Assembly (NCBI GenBank): GCA_051201605.1
Contig: CP179201.1
Span: 3,720,001 to 3,784,000, forward strand
Reading direction: 5' to 3'
DNA from: CABZJG01 sp902512685
GTDB lineage: Bacteria > Pseudomonadota > Alphaproteobacteria > Rhodobacterales > Rhodobacteraceae
Length of the DNA: 64,000 nt
The translations under genes were made by a program, and so were the position numbers. Under the pieces are notes generated by a model. The model saw nothing but the letters and a program-made list of their open reading frames with translations, had not been told where the DNA came from and did no database searches. This document shows, piece after piece, positions 17,229-26,412 of the stretch. Each line of letters begins with the position of its first letter. The stretch's first letter is position 1.

Positions 17229-18410
17229 ATGGCACTAGACTTTTCTAATCAATCAATCAACGCATGGCGCCGTGAAAATGGCCGAGTCGGGGTCCGGAAT
17301 CACGTTGTGATTCTTCCAGTTGATGACATTTCCAATGCAGCCTGTGAAGCTGTAGCAAACAATGTCAAAGGCACGATGGCCCTTCCGCATGCTTATGGAC
17401 GTTTACAATTTGGTGAAGATCTTGATCTTCATTTTCGCACTATGATCGGAACCGGCGCAAACCCGAATGTTGCGGCCGTGATTGTCATTGGTATTGAACC
17501 CGAATGGACCAAAGTTATCGTCGATGGCATTGCAAAAACCGGCAAACCCGTTGAAGGATTTTCTATCGAACAAAAAGGTGATTTCGAAACCATCCGCCAA
17601 GCCAGTTGGAAAGCCAAGGAATTCGTTCATTGGGCATCTGAGCTACAGAAAGAAAATTGTGGTCTGTCCGAACTTTGGGTGTCCACAAAATGCGGTGAAA
17701 GCGATACAACAACCGGGCTTTCATCCTGCCCCACTGTTGGAAATATGTACGATAAACTTCTTCCTCATGGGCTTTATGGCTGCTTTGGCGAAACTTCAGA
17801 AATTACCGGCGCAGAACATATTTGTGAAAAGCGTGCTGCCAATTCTGAAGCTGCAGCTAAGTTTCGGAAAATCTGGCAGTCCTATCAGAACGATGTTATT
17901 TTTGCGCATCAAACCGATGATTTGTCTGACAGTCAGCCAACCAAGGGCAATATACTTGGTGGGTTAACAACCATCGAAGAAAAAGCCATGGGGAATCTTG
18001 AGAAAATTGGCCGAACATCGACTTACATCGATGCGATGGGGCCGGCTGAAACGCCCGAAAAAGGCCCCGGGTTGTACTTTATGGATAGCTCATCAGCTGC
18101 GGCAGAGTGCGTTACTCTTATGGCCGCAGGAGGCTATGTGATTCATACTTTCCCAACAGGTCAGGGCAATGTGGTGGGCAATCCGATCGTTCCGGTGATC
18201 AAGATATCGGGCAATCCGCGCACCCTGCGTACGATGGCAGAACATATTGATGTTGATGTCACAGGCGTTTTGACCCGAGAAATGACTATTGACCAAGCAG
18301 GTGATAGCTTGATCGAGATGATCAAACGAACTGCAAATGGACGGTATACAGCGGCCGAAGCACTTGGGCATCGTGAATTTTCGATGACAAAACTCTATCG
18401 TTCCGCCTAG
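17229..18410 (+). CDS. UxaA-family dehydratase/sulfo-lyase large subunit (SuyB- or altronate dehydratase-like)
   Basis: About 393 residues covering the catalytic domains of the galactarate/altronate dehydratase family, which eliminate a leaving group beta to a carboxylate. Visible motifs include KCGESDTTTGLSSCPTVGN, FGETSEITGAEHI, FPTGQGNVVGNPIVPVIK and TAAEALGHREF. Several resemble my recollection of SuyB, which turns (2R)-sulfolactate into pyruvate and sulfite; sugar-acid dehydratases share much of this. The start is ATG 17229 with ggtgg eight bases upstream; a GTG at 17217 is possible. The hps operon at 43-48 kb would supply sulfolactate, which favours SuyB, but the assignment is not settled. 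Confidence 0.8.
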   Translation: MALDFSNQSINAWRRENGRVGVRNHVVILPVDDISNAACEAVANNVKGTMALPHAYGRLQFGEDLDLHFRTMIGTGANPNVAAVIVIGIEPEWTKVIVDGIAKTGKPVEGFSIEQKGDFETIRQASWKAKEFVHWASELQKENCGLSELWVSTKCGESDTTTGLSSCPTVGNMYDKLLPHGLYGCFGETSEITGAEHICEKRAANSEAAAKFRKIWQSYQNDVIFAHQTDDLSDSQPTKGNILGGLTTIEEKAMGNLEKIGRTSTYIDAMGPAETPEKGPGLYFMDSSSAAAECVTLMAAGGYVIHTFPTGQGNVVGNPIVPVIKISGNPRTLRTMAEHIDVDVTGVLTREMTIDQAGDSLIEMIKRTANGRYTAAEALGHREFSMTKLYRSA

Positions 18411-18442
18411 TCGACTTAATTTTTAAGTTTGGTTATTAATAT

Positions 18443-18480
18443 TTGCCCAGCGCTATAGGAATATTGCGCTGGGCAATTTT
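18443..18480. terminator. Bidirectional terminator between convergent genes
   Basis: TTGCCCAGCGC (18443-18453) pairs perfectly with GCGCTGGGCAA (18466-18476) over a 12-nt loop, with T-runs following on the plus strand and A/T sequence on the other side. It lies between the convergent UxaA-family and GntR genes and can stop transcripts from both. Confidence 0.8.
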
Positions 18481-18494
18481 CCAAAGAGCAGGTG

Positions 18495-19148
18495 TCACAT
18501 AGACGCCAGAGCATGTTCTACGCCTTTGAGTATATGCTCTTCTAGGTCTTTCACAGCTTTTTCGGCATCGCGTGCTAGGGCAGCTTCAAATACGCTTTTG
18601 TGTTCGGCAACTGCCTCTTCGCCTCGATATGTAAGCACTAGCATTTGGTATCGTAGATATTTGTCATAAATTGTAGCGTGTAAACTCAGAAGGTTACGGG
18701 AATTGCAGGCTTGAATTAATGCTTGGTGGAATTCCCAATCATACCGCTTCCAAGTTTCTTTTTCCGAATCGTCCCCCGCAAGCATGCGCTTTTCCATTAT
18801 GTGCAATTTGTGGTGGGCCGCCACCAAATTGCCTTCCCAATCAGCGTCGCCGTTTTGAACCGAAGCGGCAAGCGCGTGGCATTCAAGCAAAATCCTTAGG
18901 TTTGTAATTTCAATCAAGTCTTCGCGTGACACCTGAGTAACAAAAAATCCTCGTTGTTCTTCGGCATCGACGAAGCCTTCGCTGGCCAATCTGTTAAGTG
19001 TTTCACGCAGCGTTGAGACGCTGGCAGAATATCGCCCTTTTAAGGTATCAAGCTTAAGCTTTACTCCAGGAGCAAGCTCTCCAAAGATAATGTCTTTCTT
19101 AATTTTTTCAAAGGTTGAAGTGCCGACTGTGTTTTGAGGTTTGCCCAT
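18495..19148 (-). CDS. GntR-family regulator, FadR subfamily (FCD domain)
   Basis: A 217-residue regulator with an N-terminal winged helix (STFEKIKKDIIFGELAPGVKL, then STLRETLNRLASEGFV) and an all-helical FCD effector domain. The FCD metal/ligand pattern is visible as YDWEFHQALIQACNSRNLL and AEHKSVFEAAL. The ATG at 19148 is preferred because aggtga lies eight bases upstream; the in-frame GTG at 19160 is part of that ribosome site. It is divergent from the oxidoreductase gene that opens the 19-34 kb catabolic island and is the likely regulator of that island. Confidence 0.9.
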   Translation of the reverse strand: MGKPQNTVGTSTFEKIKKDIIFGELAPGVKLKLDTLKGRYSASVSTLRETLNRLASEGFVDAEEQRGFFVTQVSREDLIEITNLRILLECHALAASVQNGDADWEGNLVAAHHKLHIMEKRMLAGDDSEKETWKRYDWEFHQALIQACNSRNLLSLHATIYDKYLRYQMLVLTYRGEEAVAEHKSVFEAALARDAEKAVKDLEEHILKGVEHALASM

Positions 19149-19357
19149 GAACCATATCACCTGACATTTTTATAGTCCTCAAGGAAATACCAGTTCATCG
19201 GAGATATATCAAGGTTGATTTTGTAGGGTAAAAATAAAAATAGCGTATATTATTGGCAATTTCATTTTTTTGAGTTAACTTCGGCATTCTTAGTTGGAAC
19301 CCAGATTCTCGTAGAGTCATGAGATCACAGAAAAAACAAACAGTGGGATAAAAAGTT

Positions 19358-20458
19358 ATGGTCAACACCGCGGCATCAAAAGATAATACTTCCAATATTG
19401 GTGTCGATGTTAAAACAAACTTAGCTATTGTCGGCGCTGGCCTGGTTGGCAAGCGTCATGCAGATGCGATAAGTCAAATCGACCACACGAATCTTAGTGC
19501 CATAGTGGATACAAGCGTTGATGGCCGAGATTGTGCAATTTCTCACAATGTACCTTGGTATGAAACACTTTCAGACCTGCTCTCAGCTGAGAACCCAGAT
19601 GGTGTAATACTTGCAACGCCAACACCTTTGCATGTTGAGCAAGGCTTGGAATGTATCACCAATAGAGTTCCGGTGATGATTGAAAAACCATTGGCCAATT
19701 CGGCTTTTGAAGCCAAAGAATTGGTGTTTTTGTCTGAAGAGTTAGGCGTTCCTGTGATTGTGGGCCATCATCGGCGCCACAATCCTCTCATTCAAGAGGC
19801 GCGTGAGATTATCAATAATGGAAAAATTGGACAAATTCGAGCGGTCCATATGCAGTGTTGGTTTTATAAACCTGATCAGTATTTTGATATTGCGCCGTGG
19901 AGAAAGTTGAAAGGCGCAGGGCCTATCTCAGTAAATCTTGTTCATGATGTGGATCTTATGCGCCACCTCTGCGGCGAAATTGTAAGTGTTCAGGCAGAAG
20001 CTACACCCTCAGCCAGGGGTTTTGAAAATGAAGATGTAGCAGCAGCTGTTCTTCGCTTTGAAAACGGAGCTATTGGCACAATCACTGTTTCTGATTCTAT
20101 TGCATCGCCCTGGAGTTGGGAAATGACATCGAAGGAATACCCCATCTATCCCTCTACATCGGAAAGCTCCTATTACATCGGGGGAACATTGGGATCTCTT
20201 TCTGTACCTAATTTGATGCTTTGGACCCATCAAGAGCAACCTGATTGGTGGACGCCAATTGCAGGAAAACATTTGCCAAGTCAGGTTTCGGACCCGCTGA
20301 TTAACCAAATTGATCATTTTGCAGCTGTTATAGCCGGAAATGAGTCGCCTTTGGTTAGCGGGCGGGAGGGATTGAGAACATTACAGGTTATTGAGGCAAT
20401 TCAAATTGCGGCCAAAAAGAAAGAATGCATTCAAATTCGCGATCTGTTCGAAACCTGA
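19358..20458 (+). CDS. Gfo/Idh/MocA-family NAD(P)-dependent oxidoreductase (first of three)
   Basis: A 366-residue cytoplasmic dehydrogenase acting on sugars, cyclitols or related polyols. The Rossmann motif is LAIVGAGLVGKRHADAI (about residues 22-38), the family EKPLANS motif carries the conserved Lys, and the substrate loop contains LVHDVDLMRHLCG. It stands first in the catabolic island, divergent from the FCD regulator and followed after 166 bp by the TRAP transporter genes. Two more members of the family occur at 26.4 and 28.3 kb. Substrate unknown. Confidence 0.88.
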   Translation: MVNTAASKDNTSNIGVDVKTNLAIVGAGLVGKRHADAISQIDHTNLSAIVDTSVDGRDCAISHNVPWYETLSDLLSAENPDGVILATPTPLHVEQGLECITNRVPVMIEKPLANSAFEAKELVFLSEELGVPVIVGHHRRHNPLIQEAREIINNGKIGQIRAVHMQCWFYKPDQYFDIAPWRKLKGAGPISVNLVHDVDLMRHLCGEIVSVQAEATPSARGFENEDVAAAVLRFENGAIGTITVSDSIASPWSWEMTSKEYPIYPSTSESSYYIGGTLGSLSVPNLMLWTHQEQPDWWTPIAGKHLPSQVSDPLINQIDHFAAVIAGNESPLVSGREGLRTLQVIEAIQIAAKKKECIQIRDLFET

Positions 20459-20624
20459 ATCGATGAATAAGAGATTGAACATACTGTCCTAATTCCATCT
20501 ATTTTGCCGATATATCAAATAATCTCAGATATTTTAATTAATATATTGCAATAATAAAAAAATAATGTCACTAATCGACTCGGACTTTTTCGCTTCGTCC
20601 ATTTTTCAAGGGAGGACTCAACCA

Positions 20625-21632
20625 ATGATCACCAACTTTACTCGTCGTGCAGCAATCGCTTCACTGACAGCGGCCAGCATTGCTGCGACCGCAGCGCTGC
20701 CATCTTTTGCAGCAGACATTACATTTACTTTGGCCACTGCTGGATCAGAAACCGATCAGCGCTCGGTCGCAATGGCAGAAGTTTTTGCGCCAATGGTTGC
20801 CGGTTTTGCGGATTATCAGCCAGGTTACAATGGAACATTGTTCGCACAGGGCACTGAATTGGAAGCCATCAGCCGTGGCAACTTAACCATGTCTATTGCA
20901 TCTGCACAGGAATTAGCTCAGTTCTTTCCTGAGTTTTCAATTTTTGCAACAGGTTATGTTCATCAAGACGCAGCGCATCAGGTGCGCGTGTTTAACGACC
21001 CTTTGATGGATCCGTTTAAGAAAACCGTTGAAGACGAGCTTGGTGTAAAACTGCTCAGTGTAATGTATCTCGGCCGCCGCCATGTGAACCTTCGCCAAAC
21101 TCGCGATGAAGTAAATGTGCAAACACCTGCTGATTTGGCTGGTATTAACCTACGTATGCCTGGCACAGATGCATGGCAATTCTTGGGTGCAGCTTTAGGC
21201 GCATCACCTACGCCGCTTGCGTTTTCCGAAGTCTATACAGCTCTGTCCACAGGTGCTGTAGACGGTCAAGACAACCCACTGCCAACTGTTGTAGATAAAA
21301 AGTTCTACGAAGTGACAAAGCAAATTGCTCTGACTGCGCATTTGGTGGACCTGAACTATATCGCCTTCTCAAAAGAAACTTGGGACGGTTTGACAAGTGA
21401 GCAAAAAATGACTGTTCAACGTGCCGCAGACGCCGCAGCAGCTTATGGCCGCCTGAAGCAACTTGACAAAGAAAACAATCTTGCTGACTTTATCCGTAGT
21501 CAAGGGGTGGAAATCTATACACCTGACCTGAAAGCGTTCCGCGAGCACGTGCAAGCGCAATATGTGGGCTCAGAAGCCGCTGCAAGCTGGCCTGACGGTG
21601 TGTTGGACCGGATTAACTCTCTGGGCAACTAA
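20625..21632 (+). CDS. TRAP transporter substrate-binding protein (DctP family)
   Basis: A 335-residue periplasmic binding protein of a tripartite ATP-independent transporter. The start is ATG 20625, with GGGAGGA (20610-20615 region) upstream and a signal peptide beginning MITNFTRRAAIASL; the paired Arg gives it a Tat-like look. Mature sequence starts near ADITFTLATAGS. The family selectivity region DLAGINLRMPGTDAWQFLGAALGASPTPLAFSEVY is present, with the Arg that grips a ligand carboxylate. The ligand is therefore probably an organic acid. It heads a three-gene TRAP set. Confidence 0.92.
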   Translation: MITNFTRRAAIASLTAASIAATAALPSFAADITFTLATAGSETDQRSVAMAEVFAPMVAGFADYQPGYNGTLFAQGTELEAISRGNLTMSIASAQELAQFFPEFSIFATGYVHQDAAHQVRVFNDPLMDPFKKTVEDELGVKLLSVMYLGRRHVNLRQTRDEVNVQTPADLAGINLRMPGTDAWQFLGAALGASPTPLAFSEVYTALSTGAVDGQDNPLPTVVDKKFYEVTKQIALTAHLVDLNYIAFSKETWDGLTSEQKMTVQRAADAAAAYGRLKQLDKENNLADFIRSQGVEIYTPDLKAFREHVQAQYVGSEAAASWPDGVLDRINSLGN

Positions 21633-21661
21633 GCTAACTAAAAATAGTGGGAGGATCCGAC

Positions 21662-22267
21662 ATGAAAGTAATTTCCAAATGGGTCTCCCGCAGCACTGAA
21701 TTTATCGCCGCTATGATGTTAGCGGCGATATTTTTTACCTTTCTGGTACAAATTTTCACTCGATACGCTGCAAAAATCGCGTGGCTGATGCCAATACCGC
21801 CAGTTTCTGCTTGGATGGCATCCCTGCAACCGCTCGGCTGGACTGTAAATCTTATTTCATTGCTTTGGGTCTGGGTCGTGTTTTTCGGTTGTGCCTTTAT
21901 CGTGCGTGAGCGTGATCATGTGACATTTGATATTTTATACTTAGCAGTACCATTAAAAGTGCGTCGCATACTTGCATATATATCTGCCATTTGTCTCATC
22001 GGAATGATGATTTATGCCATGCCCGCAATGTGGGATGCAGTGTTCGCAAATCGGCTCATGGAGCTGAAAAAGCTGCAAACACTCCGGATGCCAATCACCG
22101 GTGACAAAATTGCGATCAAGTGGCTGTTCGCGTCGTTCTTTGTGTTAATGGTTGCAACCATTCTGCGTTATCTATGGCGTCTTGTTACAATAACTCTTTA
22201 CGGGCCACCGGGTACTGAATTGGACGATCTCGTCGTAGAGGACCAAACACCGGAAGGTCGCCAATGA
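21662..22267 (+). CDS. TRAP transporter small membrane subunit (DctQ family)
   Basis: About 201 residues with four hydrophobic segments, as expected for DctQ. The start is ATG 21662 because the GGGAGGA ribosome site at 21649-21655 would lie inside the longer GTG-started reading. The conserved REHVTFD-like segment appears as VRERDHVTFDILY in the second half of the protein. The stop overlaps the large subunit by four bases. It assists the large subunit in sodium-coupled uptake. Confidence 0.9.
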   Translation: MKVISKWVSRSTEFIAAMMLAAIFFTFLVQIFTRYAAKIAWLMPIPPVSAWMASLQPLGWTVNLISLLWVWVVFFGCAFIVRERDHVTFDILYLAVPLKVRRILAYISAICLIGMMIYAMPAMWDAVFANRLMELKKLQTLRMPITGDKIAIKWLFASFFVLMVATILRYLWRLVTITLYGPPGTELDDLVVEDQTPEGRQ

Positions 22268-23559
22268 GCTTAGAGTTGACACTTGGAATTATTGCGCTGT
22301 TCGGTATGGCCGCAATTGGAACACCTGTTGCGTTCTCTATTTTGATGGGCGTGATCGTATACCTAGGCGTTGCAGGACAAGACATCGCTATCGCGGGCGA
22401 AACCATGGTTCAGCGGCTATTTGACGGATTTTTATTGCTAGCTGTGCCTCTCTTCATCGTTTCAGCAAATATAATGAATGCAGGATCAATTTCTGATCGT
22501 TTGCTTAATTTTTGTGTTGCTGTGGTCGGTCGCTTCCGGGGTGGTATGGGGCACGTAAATGTCGTGGCATCCCTAATTTTTTCAGGGATGTCTGGGTCAG
22601 CTGTGGCAGATGCAGCCGGCATCGGCAAGATTATCATCGATATGATGGTAAAGAGCGGGAAATATACCCGCGGATACGCCGCCGCGATCACTGCAGCAAC
22701 AGCCACAATCGGACCGATCATTCCCCCTTCTATTCCAATGGTAATCTATGCGCTCGTCTCAGGCGCCTCCATCGCCGATCTTTTCTTGGGCGGGATCATC
22801 CCTGGTCTTCTTATGGGTTTGGTACTCATGGGTATGAATACATTTATTTCGCATCGCAGAAACTTTGGCGCTGAAGAGCCCGTTCCCTTGCGGCAACTGC
22901 CGCGCCTTACTGTTCAGGCAACACCCGCGCTTTTAATGCCGTTCATCCTTTTATTTTGCTTATATAGCGGCATCACGACACCCACAGAAGCTGCCGCAAT
23001 AGCCGCGCTTTATGCTCTTATTATCGCAGCAGGGCTCTATCGGACGATCCGTATTAAAACTCTCTATGAAATTTTCGTCGAAAGTGCGCGTTCTGCGGCG
23101 TCTGTCGGCTTGGTCATCGGTGCATCGATGATACTAACTTATATTGTCATTCAGGAAAATATCCCTCAAGCCCTGTCAGCAAGTCTCGAAGATGTAGATT
23201 TAAGCCCATTAGTTTTCCTAATCCTTATCAATATCTTAGTCCTACTTTTGGGATGCGTCCTTGATGCTACAGTCATCATTCTTGTGATTGTTCCACTGTT
23301 CATTCCGACATGTGAAGCGCTTGGAATTGACCTTGTGCATTTTGGTGTTCTTGTGGTTGTAAACTCAATGATTGGCTTAATAACACCTCCTTATGGCATT
23401 TTGCTTTTTGTAATCAACGCAGTCACAGGTATCCCGCTAAAAGAGATTATAAGTGAGGTCTGGGTCTTCCTTGGTGTACTTATTTTGGCACTTCTTTTGA
23501 TGATACTCCTGCCAGAAATTGTACTTTGGCTACCCCGAGTCTTTGGATATCAAGGATGA
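22264..23559 (+). CDS. TRAP transporter large permease (DctM family)
   Basis: A 431-residue inner-membrane permease with about 12 hydrophobic segments. DctM landmarks include GMSGSAVADAAGIGKI, a PPSIPMVIYALVSGASIADLFLGG stretch, TPTEAAAIAALYAL and LITPPYGILLF. Overlaps of four bases at both ends couple it to the small subunit upstream and to the QuiC-like gene downstream. That places transport and first-step metabolism in one transcript. Confidence 0.94.
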   Translation: MSLELTLGIIALFGMAAIGTPVAFSILMGVIVYLGVAGQDIAIAGETMVQRLFDGFLLLAVPLFIVSANIMNAGSISDRLLNFCVAVVGRFRGGMGHVNVVASLIFSGMSGSAVADAAGIGKIIIDMMVKSGKYTRGYAAAITAATATIGPIIPPSIPMVIYALVSGASIADLFLGGIIPGLLMGLVLMGMNTFISHRRNFGAEEPVPLRQLPRLTVQATPALLMPFILLFCLYSGITTPTEAAAIAALYALIIAAGLYRTIRIKTLYEIFVESARSAASVGLVIGASMILTYIVIQENIPQALSASLEDVDLSPLVFLILINILVLLLGCVLDATVIILVIVPLFIPTCEALGIDLVHFGVLVVVNSMIGLITPPYGILLFVINAVTGIPLKEIISEVWVFLGVLILALLLMILLPEIVLWLPRVFGYQG

Positions 23560-25451
23560 GCCATCTCTCAATTGCGACCACCGTAATTCCCGGAGATTTG
23601 TCCGAAAAGCTGGAAAAAATTGCGGCCGCCGGATTTCATGGGGTGGAATTATATGAGCCAGATTTCATCGGTTTTGATGGAACTTCTGAAGATATTTGCA
23701 AATTATTGGAAGCGTACAATCTTCAAATTACTGTTTTGCAACCTTTCACCGACTTTGAGGGGTTAAGAGGCGATCAGCGCAATCAGGCTCTGAAAAGACT
23801 GGAAAGTAAGTTTGATCTGATGCAAAGCCTTGGTACGGAGTTACTACTTGTGTGTTCTTCGTGCCATCCAGACGCCTCTGCTGACAGAAATGTGATCCTA
23901 TCCGATCTCGCGGAACTTTCAAAACGCGCAGCTAAGCGCACGCTAAGGGTTGCCTATCTTGCCTTGCCTTGGGGACGCCATATCCAAACTGAAATGCAGG
24001 CGCTTGATATTGTGCAAGAGATTGACAGTCCGAATTTTGGGCTGGCACTGAATAGCTTGTTTAGCCTTGCAGATGGATCAAAGCCAGCGCGACTTAGGGA
24101 TATTCCCGGGGATAAAGTGTTTCATGTTCAACTGTCAGATGCGCCATTTCTAGACCCCGATATCCGCCACCTAAAGCAATACTTTGGGATGCTTCCAGGT
24201 CAGGGTGTGCTTAACCTCACTGGTTTCATTAGAGTTCTGGCAAAAAATGGCTACCTTGGAAACTGGTCCCTATCGTGTTTGGAGGAAGCGGCCAGACAAA
24301 AACAATATACAAGCTTTACGACTGACGGTTACCGCGCGTTGGTGAATTTACTAGACCAAGTCATGCGAACAGATCCAAGTTTTAAGTTTCGCATCCCGAC
24401 CCTTCCAGAAAGAATTTACGCCACTGGATTCGAGTTTATTGAATTTGCCTGCGACGAAGCATCCGGAGCACAACTCACGAACCTTCTATCTTCTCTTTGT
24501 TTCAGGATGGAGCGCAGACATCTGTCAAAATCAGTGGAACTCTGGCGACAGGGCGCCATCAATATCGTTGTAAATATCGAAGAGGAGGGCTTTGCGCATT
24601 CATCTTTTCTGAATCACGGCCCATCAGTTTGTGACATGGGGTTACGAGTAAAAGACGCCGCAAAAACTGTTGAGAGGGCGTCAACGCTCGGTGCTAAAGT
24701 ATTTTCACAACCAGTTGGTGTTGGGGAATTGAATATTCCTGCAATCCGCGGCGTCGGTGGGGATGTTATTCATTTTATCGATGAAAAATCCAATTTGCAC
24801 CGTGTCTGGGATATAGAGTTCGACCCTGTGGAAAAGACCCAAGCCGTGCCGCCTGCTGGGCTGCGCCGCATAGACCATATCGCTCAAACGATGAAATATG
24901 ATGAAATGCAGAGTTGGATGTTATATTTCGTTTCAACTTTTGAAATGGAAAAGTCGTCAGTGGTTGATGTGGCTGATCCATCAGGCGTTGTATTTAGTCA
25001 AGTGATTGAAAGCCCTGAAGGAGAGGTGCGCCTAAATCTCAATGGCGCAGGCTCTCAGCAAACATTCGCTGGAGCGTTTCTTGCGGATAAAGTGGGTGCA
25101 GGCGTTCAACATATGGCGTTCCTGACGGATGATATTTTTGAAACATCCCATCTGCTTAAGGCATCGGGTTTCCCCCGTTTAGAGATATCAGCCAATTACT
25201 ATTCTGACCTTCAAGTCCTTTTTGACCTTGAACCCGAGTGTGTTTCAAAATTGAAAAATGGAAATATCTTGTACTCTAAGCACGACAAAAGCGAATATTT
25301 TCAAATCTATTCAATCCCTATTTTTAATGGGCTCTTCTTCGAAGTTGTGCAGCGCAAAAACGGCTACCAAGGATATGGCGCCAGAAACGCACCAACACGC
25401 CTTGCAGCCCAAATGAAGTACAATCATCCAAATGGGACAGCTTCAAGATGA
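23556..25451 (+). CDS. QuiC-like TIM-barrel/VOC fusion with eroded dehydratase metal site
   Basis: A 631-residue two-domain protein with the layout of bacterial 3-dehydroshikimate dehydratase QuiC: an N-terminal TIM barrel (about 1-270) and a C-terminal HPPD-like VOC domain (about 285-620). In Pseudomonas putida QuiC the metal ligands are E134, D165, Q191 and E239. The equivalent residues here, offset by one, are L135, N166, Q192 and S240, so three of four are lost. The VOC domain keeps an HPPD-type triad: H441 (RRIDHIA), H519 (GVQHMAF) and E596 (FFEVVQR). The protein may thus act as an oxygenase or another VOC enzyme. Start ATG 23556 overlaps dctM. Confidence 0.8.
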   Translation: MSHLSIATTVIPGDLSEKLEKIAAAGFHGVELYEPDFIGFDGTSEDICKLLEAYNLQITVLQPFTDFEGLRGDQRNQALKRLESKFDLMQSLGTELLLVCSSCHPDASADRNVILSDLAELSKRAAKRTLRVAYLALPWGRHIQTEMQALDIVQEIDSPNFGLALNSLFSLADGSKPARLRDIPGDKVFHVQLSDAPFLDPDIRHLKQYFGMLPGQGVLNLTGFIRVLAKNGYLGNWSLSCLEEAARQKQYTSFTTDGYRALVNLLDQVMRTDPSFKFRIPTLPERIYATGFEFIEFACDEASGAQLTNLLSSLCFRMERRHLSKSVELWRQGAINIVVNIEEEGFAHSSFLNHGPSVCDMGLRVKDAAKTVERASTLGAKVFSQPVGVGELNIPAIRGVGGDVIHFIDEKSNLHRVWDIEFDPVEKTQAVPPAGLRRIDHIAQTMKYDEMQSWMLYFVSTFEMEKSSVVDVADPSGVVFSQVIESPEGEVRLNLNGAGSQQTFAGAFLADKVGAGVQHMAFLTDDIFETSHLLKASGFPRLEISANYYSDLQVLFDLEPECVSKLKNGNILYSKHDKSEYFQIYSIPIFNGLFFEVVQRKNGYQGYGARNAPTRLAAQMKYNHPNGTASR

Positions 25452-25590
25452 CCGTTTAATTGAGCATTTTCTTTGATACGAGAGATCAATTTCTCCATGG
25501 CGATATTACACGAATTTACGGCGAAAATATACTGCTCTGCTTTCGCGAATGTCGATGGGCAGGCAACCAGTAAGAGGAGGTCAACGGCAG

Positions 25591-26412
25591 ATGAATACGC
25601 ATAATGAGGCTCAAACCGTGCGGCACTGGTGGCGCACATCAATCATAGATATGGAACCGGGCAAGATCGCGTTTCGGGGGCGACCGGTTGAGGATTTAAT
25701 CGGGAATGTCACATTTCCACAAATGATCTGGCTCATGGTTAGGGGTGATTTGTCAAACCCCAAGCAAAGCGCATTATTGGAAGCCGCTTTGGTGGCAGGC
25801 GTTGATCACGGCCCTCAAGCTCCTTCCATCGCAGCTGCTAGGATGGCCGCGACTTGCGGCGTTGGACTTAATAACGCAATGGCCACTGCGGTAAATATGC
25901 TCGGGGATGTTCATGGGGGTGCCGGCGAACAATGTGCCAAACTGTACTATTCAATTGCACAAAAAATGGACAACGGCATCGCTTTGGATTTCGCTGTCGC
26001 GACGGGCTTAGATGAATGGCGCGCAAAATACGGAAAATATATCTCTGGTTTTGGGCATCGTTTCCATAAACCTGTCGACCCACGCGCGCCGCGCCTTATG
26101 GCATTGGTTAAAGAAGCCGCTCGGGACGGCACAGTGAGTGGGCGATTTGCAGAAATTGGCGAAGCGGTGAGAGAGCAACTTGGTAAGCAACGCAACAATC
26201 GACCAATCGCTATGAACATTGATGGTGCAACAGCAGTGATATTCTGCGAGCTTGGTTTTCCAACAGCTTTGTCGAGAGGACTATTTTGCCTGTCTCGCTC
26301 TGTTGGTGTTCTGGCCCATGCTTGGGAACAAATGCAACAAGGTGGAAGAAATAAGGGGCCAATGCCACCTGACTTTCTGCCCCTTTATGAGCCCACGAAG
26401 AACGATGAGTAA
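25591..26412 (+). CDS. Citrate synthase-fold enzyme, citryl-CoA lyase-like
   Basis: A 273-residue short member of the citrate synthase superfamily, annotated in relatives as citryl-CoA lyase. It lacks the large N-terminal part of true citrate synthase. The catalytic triad is visible: H108 (GDVHGGAGEQ), H156 (GFGHRFHK) and D211 (MNIDGA). The reaction should make or break a C-C bond between an acyl-CoA and a 2-oxo acid. The start is ATG 25591, ten bases after AAGAGGAGGT. It sits inside the catabolic island, so it may release or condense acetyl-CoA with a pathway acid. Confidence 0.8.
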   Translation: MNTHNEAQTVRHWWRTSIIDMEPGKIAFRGRPVEDLIGNVTFPQMIWLMVRGDLSNPKQSALLEAALVAGVDHGPQAPSIAAARMAATCGVGLNNAMATAVNMLGDVHGGAGEQCAKLYYSIAQKMDNGIALDFAVATGLDEWRAKYGKYISGFGHRFHKPVDPRAPRLMALVKEAARDGTVSGRFAEIGEAVREQLGKQRNNRPIAMNIDGATAVIFCELGFPTALSRGLFCLSRSVGVLAHAWEQMQQGGRNKGPMPPDFLPLYEPTKNDE

